Shown here in pieces: positions 36,250-45,764 of a stretch of DNA of 64,000 bases. The notes beneath the pieces were generated by a model, which was not told the DNA's origin, made no database searches, and worked only from the letters and a program-made list of their open reading frames with translations. Both the position numbers and the translations under genes were made by a program. The first letter of the stretch is position 1, and each line of letters starts with the position of its first letter. This DNA is from Schistocephalus solidus (Eukaryota; Platyhelminthes; Cestoda; Diphyllobothriidea; Diphyllobothriidae), in contig WEDG01011729.1 of assembly GCA_017591395.1 (NCBI GenBank), positions 35,941 to 99,940 of the forward strand. The letters are read 5' to 3'.

Positions 36250-37010
36250 GCTCTTGTGAGTCCGCTCATACTAGCAGCCTGGAATGTTCTTTCCACTTTT
36301 AGACAATCCGAGGAGCAACCATCCGGAACGGAGGATGTCGCTAGTCGCTCGGGAACTGGTGCGCTACAAGGTGGACATTGCTGCTCTCAACGAGACCCGA
36401 TTCTCTGAGCAGGGTCAGCTGGAGGAGGTGGGTGCCGGCTACACCTTCTTCCGGGAGTGGCCGGCCAGAAGCAGAGTGACGCGACGCTGGTGTTGCCTTT
36501 CCATCCGGAACGACATCGTGGGACGTCTGCCCTGTCTGCCTTTGGGCATCAATGATCGCCTGATGAGCCTCCGCCTGCCTCTTCGGGGCGACCAGTTCAC
36601 CATCACCATCATCAACGCCTACACTCCCCCAATGACGTGCTCTGATGCGGCGAAGGACAAATTCTACGAGGACCTGCACGCCTTTTTGGCGACTGTGTCG
36701 AAGGTGGACGAGTTAATTTTCGTTGCTGGCATCAACGCCCGCGTCTGGGACGGACCACGCTGCCTGGCAGGGAGTGCTGGGTCCCCACGGTCTCGGTAGC
36801 TGTAACGATAACGGCTTCCTTATTCTGCGCACGTGTGCGGAACACCGTCTCCTGCTGACCAACACCTTCTTCCGCCTTCCGACGCGGGAGGAGGCCACGT
36901 GGATGCACCCTCGGTCGCGGCGCTGGCGTCTGGTGGACTATGTTCTTGTCCAGAGGCAAGATCGACAGGACGTGCTGGTAACCAAGGCGATCCGCGATGC
37001 CAATGATTGA
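36250..37010 (+). pseudogene. RTE-like LINE endonuclease, frameshifted
   Basis: It begins [10 protein letters not shown] (about 36,268) in one frame. The frame 36,284-36,799 carries [20 protein letters not shown] (catalytic E in N-E-T-R), [24 protein letters not shown] and [10 protein letters not shown]. After a shift near 36,740, frame 36,723-37,010 continues with [37 protein letters not shown] and [16 protein letters not shown]. These are the ordered blocks of an AP-type LINE endonuclease. The catalytic 'GDFNAR' is altered to AGINAR. At least two frameshifts are present. Confidence 0.7.
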
Positions 37011-37161
37011 ACTGATCGCCGCCTCCTCATCTCCCAGGTGAGGCTTCGACTTCAACCCCGACATAGGCCCCAAGGTAAGCGACCGCCAGGTAAGTTAAAT
37101 ACTCTTTTGTTAAATTTGCTTGCTCACTGTTTTGATTTCAACATCCAGATAACCCAAACTG

Positions 37162-37440
37162 GTGGACCGGCATGGTCCAGATAATAATGCCACCATGGAA
37201 ACACGATGTTGTCAACTGCGAAATGTCGTCCAGTCCACCGCCCTCGAAGTCCTCGGACGCGCACGCCGTCGACACCAGGACTGGTTTGACGACAATGACG
37301 CCGACATCAGCAACTTACTCGCGGAGAAGAATGGACTACACAAAGTCTACAGAGAATTTTGGACTGACACCACCAAAACAGCCTTCTTCAAATGTCGCCG
37401 TATTGTACAGAAACGGCTGCGGGAGATGCAGGACGCCTAG
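37162..37440 (+). pseudogene. RTE-like LINE linker between EN and RT
   Basis: Reads CQLRNVVQSTALEVLGRARR, then HQDWFDDNDADISNLLAEKN and RRIVQKRLREMQDA, ending in a TAG. The 'QDWFDxNxxxIxxLLxxKxxxH' block lies between endonuclease and RT in RTE-type elements. The frame then continues past the stop with MIRKADEIQGYADRNE. Confidence 0.6.
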
Positions 37441-37833
37441 ATGATCCGAAAGGCTGATGAAATCCAGGGGTATGCGGACCGCAATGAAACGAAAACTTCT
37501 TCAAAGCCATCAAAGCCATAAACGGCCTCCGCATCAAGGGGACCGCACCGCTGCTAAGCTCTGACGGCACAGCACTTCTGACTACAAAATCCCGAATTCT
37601 GAAGCGCTAAGAAAAGCACTTTAGAAGTGTCTTTGATTGCCCATCAGCCATCTTCGATGCCGCCATTAACCGACTCCCTGAAGTGGACACGAACAATGAC
37701 CTGGATCTGCCGACTTTCCTTCCAGAAACCATCCGAACCGTGCAGTAGCTTTCGAGCGGTAAAGCACCGAGATCCGACGCAATCCCACCGGAAGCCTACA
37801 AGTATGGAGGGCACTCACAAAACTATTTAGGAG

Positions 37834-39075
37834 ATGTGGTGCCAAGGAAAATTTCTTCAGGATTTAAAAGACGGGACTTTCGTCTATCTCTACAAGCGAA
37901 AGTATAAATGGCAACTCTGTGATAACCACAAAGGCATATCGTTGCTCAACATCACTGGGAAGATCTTCGCCCGTATCTTTCTAAATCTTGTGAACGGTCA
38001 CTCAGGGCAGGGACTGCTCCCGGAAAGACAATGTGGCTTCCGACGACACCGCGGAACAACCGACATGATCTTCGCCACCCACCAGCTACAAGAGAAGTGC
38101 CAGGAGTTGTGAACACACCTCTACATTACATTCGTGGATCTGACGAAAGCCTTTGACATGGTGAATCAGGACGGACTGGGGAGATTCATGCCGCCTGAGC
38201 GGTTCACGCAAATGGGGCGTCAGATTCATGGCGGGATGACGACGCGCGTCACTGACAACGGGATGGTATTCGAAGCATTCGCAGTGACCAACGGAGTGAA
38301 GCAGGGCTGCGTACTGGCCCCCACCCTTTTCAGTCTTATGTTCTCTGCTATGCTGATGGACGCATACCGTGATGAGCAGCCTGGGATCCGCATCGCCTAT
38401 AGAACTGACGGGCATCTTCTCAACAGTCGGCGCATGCAGGCTTCAACACGTTTGTCTTCGACTACAGTCCATGGCTTGTTCTTCGCGGACGACTGCGCCC
38501 TTAACACCGTGACGGAGGAGGACGTGTAAAGGAGTATGGACCTCTTCGCCGCAGGCTGCGCCAATTTTGGATTAACAATTAGTACAGCCAAAACGGTTGT
38601 CATGCCCCAGCCGCCACCCAGCGCGGAATACAATGATCCCCGAATCAATGTCAATGGTGCTCAACTCAAAAATGTGGAAAGCTTTGCTAATCTGGGAAGC
38701 ATGCTGTCACGCAACACGAGAATCGATGACGAGGTTGCCCAACGGATCTCAAAAGGCAGTCAGACCTTCGGCCGACTGCAGGCCTACGTGTGGAATCACC
38801 ACGGTATTCACCTGAACACCAAACTGAAGATGTACAAGGCCGTTGTCTTGACGACACTCCTTTACGGAGCGGAGACCTCGACAGTCTACTCGAACCAAGC
38901 CAGGAAACTGAATCACTTCCATATCAGCTGCCTCCGCAGAATACTGAAGCTAAAATGGCAAGACAGGATCCCGGAAATGAAAGTCCTGGCGCGAACCGGA
39001 ATCCCCAGCATACACGCTATGCGTAGCAAAGTGCAACTGCGATGGTGTGGCCAACTGGTGAGAATGTACGATTAG
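37834..39075 (+). pseudogene. RTE-like LINE reverse transcriptase, broken
   Basis: Three consecutive frames cover the RT. 37,834-38,112 holds CDNHKGISLLNITGKIFARI and LLPERQCGFRRHRGTTDMIF. 38,134-38,529 holds FVDLTKAFDMVNQDGLGR (catalytic Asp), NGVKQGCVLAPTLFSLMFSA and GLFFADDCALNTVTEED (catalytic FADD at 38,482-38,493). 38,536-39,075 holds GLTISTAKTVVMPQP, LLYGAETSTVY, CLRRILKLKWQDRIPE and QLRWCGQLVRM. Single stops separate them. Essential aspartates are present, so decay is recent relative to the other LINEs. Confidence 0.75.
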
Positions 39076-39289
39076 TGACTACCCAAACGACGTTTCTACG
39101 GAGATGTTGCTACGGGACAGGGAGGTCAAAATCGACGCTAGAAGACCCTTTGAAGAAATCTCTGAAGCATTTGAAAATCAACCTGGTGACCCGGGAAGAC
39201 CTCGCCCAGGATAGAGCGGCATGGAAAAGATCCTTCAAGACTGGTGCAACAATCTATGAGGCCAACTGCATCACCTCTGCTAAGGCCAA

Positions 39290-40205
39290 ATGGGCGGCTT
39301 ACAAGTCACAATCACGGCGGATCAACCTTGCCAACGCCCAAGTCCTCCCAACGTGCCCACGCTGTTAACGCACATCCCGCACGCGAATCGGCCTGTTCAA
39401 ACATCTACCAACTCGATGCAACCACAATCCCACAATATCAACCTCTGCCACACCTACCTCAGCCCGCACGACGAAGACCACCCAAACTACTGTAATCAAA
39501 TTCATCGATGCCCCGCCGCCCACGATCACGAACATCATCCTCCCTTCTCCGTTCTCTTAGCTGATCACGGTGACGAACACCACTTGCCCCTCTCCGACTA
39601 CCTTATTAGCCACCTCCGACTACCTGCCACATGCTATCTCCAACACCACCGCAGCCCCCAGTTCCAGCGATGGGTACTCGGTACTAACCTGTCCTCATTG
39701 CGATCGCACATTCACCCCACACATCGGCCTGATCGGTCACTTCGAATCCATCGCACTGAGACTGTTGAACTAGTACCTGGAGAACCAACACACAACAGAG
39801 ACCGCCGCCTCTTATGCCTCCACTACCCACGTGCATTCACTCATCGCATGGGCTTGATCGGTCACATGCGCATCCATGAAAGCGGAATCCACCGCGATGC
39901 CAGCACATCTTGTGCACCCATGTACACTCCCCATATTCCTCCCATGAGCTCGACTACCAGTAGCTGCAGCAGATCTCCCCAGACTCAGCACCTTCCAACC
40001 TATCTTGTCCTCATTTTTACCGCACATGCAGATCACACATCGGCCTCGTCGGTCACTTGCAAATCTATAGCACAGAGACTGGCGAACCAGTCCAGGAGCA
40101 CCAACATACACCAACCGTACCCGACTCAACTGCCCGCAATGCCCACGCACATTCACACATCGTATGGGCCTATTAGGTCACATGCGTTTTCATGAAAACA
40201 TACGG
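39290..40205 (+). pseudogene. C2H2 zinc-finger extension of the LINE protein
   Basis: The RT frame ends in VLPTCPRC followed by a TAA (39,366-39,368). The same frame continues RTSRTRIGLFKHLPTRC, completing a C-x2-C ... H ... C finger, so the stop interrupts a finger rather than preceding it. Further fingers follow: LTCPHCDRTFTPHIGLIGHF (about 39,688), FTHRMGLIGHMRIHESGIH (about 39,837), an altered one with SHIGLVGHLQ (about 40,035), and an intact C-x2-C-x12-H-x3-H finger with FTHRMGLLGHMRFH (about 40,138-40,200). The 'F-T-H-R-M-G-L-x-G-H' core is shared by all. Such fingers usually bind DNA or RNA. Function here is inferred. Confidence 0.65.
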
Positions 40206-40454
40206 TAGAACACCGTCGGCTATACAACAACACTTCATCTCTCCCAATCAGCCTCTGCACCTCACATGATCACACGCAACACCACAAAAACATGCTCTCA
40301 GTCTGCAGAGCTCATTATGAGGCAAGTATTATCCTCGGCTCTTTCTGCATGTGAGTCCTTTGTTGCGTGTTTGATCTGAGCATGAGAATAAAACGGGGTA
40401 GTAATTGCCGTGGGTTAGAAGTTTGCCAACTGACAATAACACTCAGACCTCGCA

Positions 40455-41190
40455 GTCATTTCAACGTGTATTGTGTGGAGAGGCTGACTGGTGGTCTGAG
40501 GTGAGGCTGCGATGGCTTCTTCTTAACGTGACCCCTGACTATCTCACACGGTTAAAATGTGAGCCGTTTAACCCCTGTTGTGTGAAATCCTGGTGCTTGT
40601 TTTTGGGGGGCCAGGTCGCGTACGTAGTACACGTAGATGAGGTCACCAGCAGCTGCGCCCACTTCCGCATCAGACAAATAACTGGATTGGACGGTGGTCT
40701 GATTGTGGAGGTGGGGTAGAAAGTGAGGTCGAGAGCTCAGCGTATTTTCCTCACTATAAAACAATCTGACGCGCTTGAACCTATCACGGTGCGCTAAAGG
40801 CCGTGGCTTGGAAGGTTGCCCACTGACGGGATAATTCGGACCGCGTGGCCAGCCCAATGTGTGTTTTGTGTTTAGTGGCTGACTGGCGGACTAAGAGTCA
40901 GGCTGTAAGGGCTCATTCTCAATGTGGCCTTTATGGCACTCCCACTCCGTGGGATCCGAGCCAGGTGGGGGGTACGCCTAGGGGCGGCTCCAGCCGTGCC
41001 AGCCACTTGCGTCTTCTCCCGGCTCCGGTCTTCTTTACTCTGTCATGACACCGGGCTCAGGTGGGGGAGAAGGAGAGAGTGCGGTAGATACAGCGCAAGG
41101 CTTAAAAGTAATCCATGCGTTAGTCACCATCCCTGCACCACTCTTCCGTAGAGTATACGGTGGACATCGTCGAACAAGACGGTTGAACTA
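40455..41190 (+). repeat. RTE-like LINE UTR copies, head-to-tail
   Basis: Bases 40,455-40,850 repeat the 35,790-36,175 segment (shared words include TTTTCCTCAC, CAATCTGACGCGCTTGAA and GCCGTGGCTTGGAAGGTTG). A further related piece follows at 40,865-41,190, beginning with GTTTAGTGGCTGACTGGCGG. Bases 40,975-41,185 also occur inverted at 42,880-43,131. The block ends about 130 bases before exon 6. Confidence 0.65.
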
Positions 41191-41316
41191 TTGTGTCTGT
41201 TGGGGGGAGTGATAGCATTTAGGAAACATCAAACTACCTTTCCTTTACTTATTAACGGCGCCCAATCGCTTTGTACTCCCTCATTATCTCCTATTTTGCA
41301 ACTTTTGTCTTTGCAG

Positions 41317-41688
41317 ATGTGCAAGCTGAGCCAGCTAACCAGTCATAATCCAATTAACGACCTCCTCCATGACGGCATCTTCGGTAGCAGAATCAACGAA
41401 GTTTCCATGGATGCAGGGCAGGTAATGGACAAGGTGAACGACTTTGCTTCCTGCGGTTTGCGCACCCTGGTGATGGGTGCCCGCCACCTCAGCGGTCAGA
41501 ACTGGCAAGAGTTGAAGGCAAAACTGGATGAGGCTCGTGGCAAGATTGACGGACGTGAGGCTGCCGTTGCAGCGGCTTTTAAGGCAGTGGAGGATAAGCT
41601 TGTTCTAATTGGCTGTACAGGTATCGAGGACAAGCTGCAAGACGGAGTTCCGGAGACTCTTCGCGCCCTGACAGACGCTGGCATCCAG
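41317..41688 (+). CDS. Flippase exon 6: N to P domain
   Basis: After TTTGTCTTTGCAG the exon reads MCKLSQLTSHN and continues through DKVNDFASCGLRTLVMGARH (the 'GLRTL' block), NWQELKAKLDEAR, LIGCTGIEDKLQDGVPETL (the 'GATAVEDKLQ' block) and LTDAGIQ before GTGAGC. It is 124 codons and phase 0 on both sides. It is flanked on both sides by inverted copies of a LINE-derived sequence (40,975-41,185 and 42,880-43,131). Confidence 0.88.
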
Positions 41689-42720
41689 GTGAGCACTCGA
41701 ACCAATGCCTTCTCGTCAGTGCTTCTATTTCGGTGAAGTCAAACAGCTTAATCCTGCTATCGTTGGAAAGGTGTACCGTGTAACGGGACTTGTTCGTCGC
41801 CATTTGTCTTAAGGCTCGATTAAAAGGTCTCGTTGTGGTCGCATAGTGACCAGTAATATATGCCGGAAGGAATTCTCACAAAGATAAAGGAGTCTGGGAG
41901 GGTCATTCCTGGTTCGCTGTGATGACTGCATTTGAATTTCGAGTTATCCAAGCCCGGGGTTGGATAAGGATGCCATACAATGGTTAAGGAGTCGGAAATG
42001 ACCACGCCGCCCCCCACTAGTCTTTGTCAACACTCCCTTCCGCAAATAAGTCCTTCGTTAGGACAGTCATGAACCAGAGTAGCAGGGACGAAGTAGTCTT
42101 GTCTGTAGTTGTGTCACTTTAAACACATTTAGGTAGGCCGTAATTCGGTAGTGTCCAACTTTTTAAGCTTCTCTTTTTTACACTGCTAAATGTCTATTTC
42201 TTTGGAGACAAGGCTGTGCGTTGTGGGAATCCTTCGAAATTCTGAAAATTGGAAGCCTTGGTTGGACTTCCGCTTTTGCAGACAGTTGCTTGTCAGGATT
42301 AACATCGTTCCCGCTTATCTGTTAGAACGAGGTATGAAACCTATAACTGCCGTTACAGAAGGCACAGCCTGATCTACGACTCAGAGGACTGAACAGTCTG
42401 TGTTTTCGCTATTACCTTGACAACGGCAGGAATTTTCAGTAAATTGACGCTTAACTCTACAACCTTCCTTGTGTCTTACGGCTCACCAAATGGTCCTTTT
42501 CCTGATAGTATTCTGCATCTGCTCTTGCGTGTTCTTCTTACTTAGAAGTTACATCTAAACCGTTTTATTTATCCACAAGGAACACATGCCAAAGTCTAGG
42601 ACTACCTTCCAACCATTAATTTTGGCTTTGCAGTGACTTCACCCATAATAAAAGCGTATAAAGAAGAGATTTTGACGTACTACCTTCTGCGTCACCTCAA
42701 ACCTGCCCATGCTAGCCTCA
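41689..42720. other. Intron 6, first part
   Basis: No gene seen. At about 41,880-41,960 the words ACAAAGATAAAGGAGTCTGG and GGTTCGCTGTGATGAC resemble a very old SINE body, but the match is poor. Confidence 0.35.
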
Positions 42721-43260
42721 CCTAGGCGTGCCACCACACCTCCATGTTCGGCATTTGTTATGGGAGTGCATCCCGAATAACGCCTGCCGTGCGCTAATGT
42801 GGCCCCCGTGTTGGTCCAACGCATCTACCACGTGGCCCGTTTAGGGGGCACACATACGACAGTTCGACAGTCGTAGTCCGACGATGTCCACCGTATGCTC
42901 ATGGGAAAGTTGAGCAGGGACGGTGACTTGCGCGTGATTTAGTTTAAAGTGATAGTAGACTTGCGCTGCATCTACCGCACTCTCTCCTCCTCCCCCACCT
43001 GAACCCGGTGTCAAGACAGAGTCAAGAAGACCGGAGGCAAGACAGAGTCAAGAAGACCGGAGGCGGGAGAGGCCGCAGGTGGCTGGCGCGGCCGGGTCCC
43101 CTAAGTCCTAGCCGCCCCTAGGCGTGCCACCACACCTCCATGTTCGGCATTTGTTATGGGAGCGCAACCCGAATAACGCCTGCCGTGCCCTAATATGGCC
43201 CCCGTGTTGGTCCAACGCATCTACCACGTGGCCCGTTTAGGGGGCACAAGGGGGCACACA
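42721..43260. repeat. Direct 140-bp duplication enclosing an inverted LINE-UTR copy
   Basis: A block starting CCTAGGCGTGCCACCACACC occurs at about 42,721-42,860 and again at about 43,119-43,255, a period of 398 bp, with few differences. Between them, 42,880-43,131 is the reverse complement of 40,975-41,185 (shared words GACGATGTCCACCGTAT, ATCTACCGCACTCTCTCC). A 26-bp unit ending AGAAGACCGGAGG is doubled at 43,016-43,065. Confidence 0.75.
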
Positions 43261-43264
43261 TACA

Positions 43265-43271
43265 AACACAC

Positions 43272-43348
<77 letters not shown>
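43265..43348. repeat. (CA)n then (TA)n tract
   Basis: About 40 nt of CA repeat run directly into about 44 nt of TA repeat, at the 3' end of a minus-strand SINE. Confidence 0.97.
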
Positions 43349-43351
<3 letters not shown>

Positions 43352-44763
43352 AAAGTGGAACCGACAAAGATAAGAGAAACCGGAATGATAATTTCTGGCT
43401 TATTAGCCGTCATCAGCCAGTCATACCCAATCCCAAGTGTGGCACAACTGGGATTCGAACCTGCGACCTGTGGTTATTGAGTCGAATGCTCTACTATTGA
43501 GCCACGGGTTCGTTGTTTTGACGGTTGCCATCGGGTATATGATGATAGTGTGTTGTTTACCGATCTGCTTTAGGAACGTGTATGTTCCGTTGTGCCCTGG
43601 AGCTCAGACTAGAACCCTTGCAGGCGGTCGCATAGCGACATGTAACATATGTTGTTAAAGTGAAACCGACAAAGACAAGGAAGACCAGAATGGCCATTTC
43701 TGGCTTATTAGCCGTCTTCAGCCAGTCATACCCAATCGAAGTGTGGCACACCTGGGATTCGAACCCGCGACCTTTGGTTATTGAGCCGTAAACTCTACCA
43801 TTGAGCCAAGGGGTTCGTTAGCTTATCGGTTACGATCAGGTATATGATGATAGTGTGTTGCTCACCGATCTGCTTAAGGAACATGTATGTTCCATTGTGC
43901 CCTAGAGCTCAGACTAGAGCCCTCGCAGGCGGTCGCATGGCGACATGTAACATATGTTGTTAAAGTGGAACCGACGAAGACAAGGGTGACCGGAATGGCC
44001 ATTTCTGGCTTATTAGCCGTCATCAACCAGTCATACCCAATCCCAAGTGTGTCTTTGTCGGTTCCACTTTAACAAAATATGTTACATGTCGCTATGTGAC
44101 CGCCTGCGAGGGCTCTAGTCTGAGCTTTAGGGCACAACGGAACATACATCTTCCTTAAGCAGATCGGTGTGCAACACACTATCATATATAAATATATGGG
44201 ATTCGAACACGCGACCTTTTGTATTTGAGACGAACGCTCTATCATTGAGCCACGGGCTCGTTGTTTTGTCGGTTGTATGACTGGCTGATGACGGCTAATA
44301 AGCTAGAAATGGCCATTCCGGTCTCCCTTGTCTTTGTCGGTTCCAAATTATTAACATATGCTTCACGTCGCTATGCGACTGCCTGTGAGTACTCTAGTCT
44401 GAGTTCCAGGGCACAACGGAACATAAATGTTCCTTAAGCAGATCGGTGAGCCACACACTATCATCATATTCCCGATCGCAACCGACTAAAGCAACGAGCC
44501 CGTGGCTCAATGGTAGAGCGTTCGACTCAAATACCAAAGGTCGCGGGTTCGAATCCCAGGTGTTCCACACTTGGGATTGCGTATGACTGGCTGATGACGG
44601 CTAATAAGCCAGAAATGGCCATTCCGGTCTCCCTTGTCTTTGTCGGTTCCAAATTATCAACATATGCTTCACGTCACTATGCGACTGCCTGTGAGTACTC
44701 TAGTCTGAGTTCCAGGGCACAACGGAACATAAATGTTCTTTAAGCAGATCGGTGAGCCACACT

Positions 44764-44838
<75 letters not shown>

Positions 44839-44840
<2 letters not shown>

Positions 44841-44985
44841 CAAAAGACGTTATACCGTACTTCCGACATAGATACTAGCTAAAAGCCCAGACACGTGTTT
44901 CGCCGATGTTTCTGCTGCTGTGTGACACAGCAACGAGGGGTTCGGCTCCTCAGTGGGTCCCCCAGCGTTCTCTTTGCGTTTCCAT
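44839..44985 (-). repeat. Hammerhead repeat, partial copy 1
   Basis: This is a 147-bp copy of the central part of the 353-bp repeat, entering directly from a (TA)n tract and joining a SINE body at about 44,985 (GTTTCCATATTATC). It contains the full minus-strand hammerhead motif at 44,886-44,957. Confidence 0.8.
44886..44957 (-). ncRNA. Hammerhead ribozyme motif, copy 1
   Basis: Read on the minus strand: stem I 5' strand CCCA, core CTGAGGA, stem II GCCGA paired with TCGGC around a 35-nt loop that has its own hairpin (GCTGTG/CACAGC), then GAA, self-complementary stem III ACACGTGT, C, and stem I 3' strand TGGG. Every conserved base of a type I hammerhead (CUGANGA, GAA, H at the cleavage site) is present. 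Self-cleavage is predicted after the C that precedes TGGG. Identical in core to the copy at 45,994-46,065. Activity is inferred. Confidence 0.75.
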
Positions 44986-45706
44986 ATTATCAACATATGC
45001 TACATGTCGCTATGCGACTGCCTGTGAGTACTCTAGTCTGAGTTCCAGGGCACAACGGAACATAAATGTTCCTTTAGCAGATCGGTGAGCCACACACTAT
45101 CATCATATTCCCGATCGAAACCGACAAATCAACGAGCCCTTGGCTCAATGGTAGAGAGTTCGACTCAAATACCAAAGGTCGCGGGTTCGAATCCCACGTG
45201 TTCCACACTTGGGATTGGGTATGACTGGCTGATGACGGCTAATAAGCCAGAAATGGCCATTCCGGTCTCCCTTGTCTTTGTCGGTTCCATATTATCAACA
45301 TATGCTACACTTCGCTATGCGAATGCCTCTGAGTACTCTAGTCTGAGTTCCAGGGCACAACGGAACATAAATGTTCCTTTAGCAGATCGGTGAGCCACAC
45401 ACTATCATCATATTCCCGATCGCAACCGACAAAGCAACGAGCCCGTGGCTCAATGGTAGAGAGTTCGACTCAAATACCCAAGGACGCGGGTTCGAATCCC
45501 AGGTGTTCCACACTTGGGATTGGGTATGACTGGCTGATGACGGCTAATAAGCCAGAAATGGCCATTCCGGTCTCCCTTGTCTTTGTCGATTCCATTCCAT
45601 CATATGCTACACGTCAGCTATGCGTCCGCCTGCGAGGGCTCTAGTCTGAGCTCCAGGGCACAACGGAACATGCATGTTCCTTAAGCAGATCGGTGAGCCA
45701 CACACT

Positions 45707-45762
<56 letters not shown>

Positions 45763-45764
<2 letters not shown>

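Larger units (their letters stand above)
36200..40430 (+). mobile_element. RTE-like LINE with C-terminal C2H2 zinc fingers
   Basis: The plus strand runs through endonuclease (about 36,250-37,010), linker (37,162-37,440), reverse transcriptase (37,834-39,075), a C-terminal region (39,042-39,368) and at least five C2H2-type fingers (39,350-40,205). A 3' UTR with AATAAA near 40,387 follows. The coding region is broken by about ten stops and shifts, but every block is recognisable. The class is judged RTE-like from FFADD, LLYGAET, CLRRILKLKWQDRIPE and LRWCGQLVRM. It lies in the same orientation as the flippase gene, inside intron 5. Confidence 0.75.
43349..45761. mobile_element. SINE array 2 (type A), inverted and tandem copies
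   Basis: Minus-strand type A SINEs lie at about 43,353-43,860 (heads 43,450-43,516 and 43,755-43,820), and a truncated one at 43,862-44,050. Orientation flips at 44,050, flips back for an isolated minus head (44,196-44,275) and flips again. Plus-strand copies then follow with heads at 44,494, 45,132 and 45,437. The last two are 305 bp apart, a true tandem. A boxes (44,503-44,520) and B boxes (44,546-44,556) are intact in the plus copies. Bodies end in CACACTATC followed by (TA)n (44,766-44,838 and 45,711-45,761). A hammerhead-bearing repeat interrupts the array at 44,839-44,985. Confidence 0.85.

Noticed and set aside
44494..44566. Candidate functional tRNA gene
   Set aside because: A and B boxes and D and T arms are present, but the anticodon arm has an 11-nt loop, the acceptor stem does not close, and a SINE body follows directly. 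It is a tRNA-derived SINE head.
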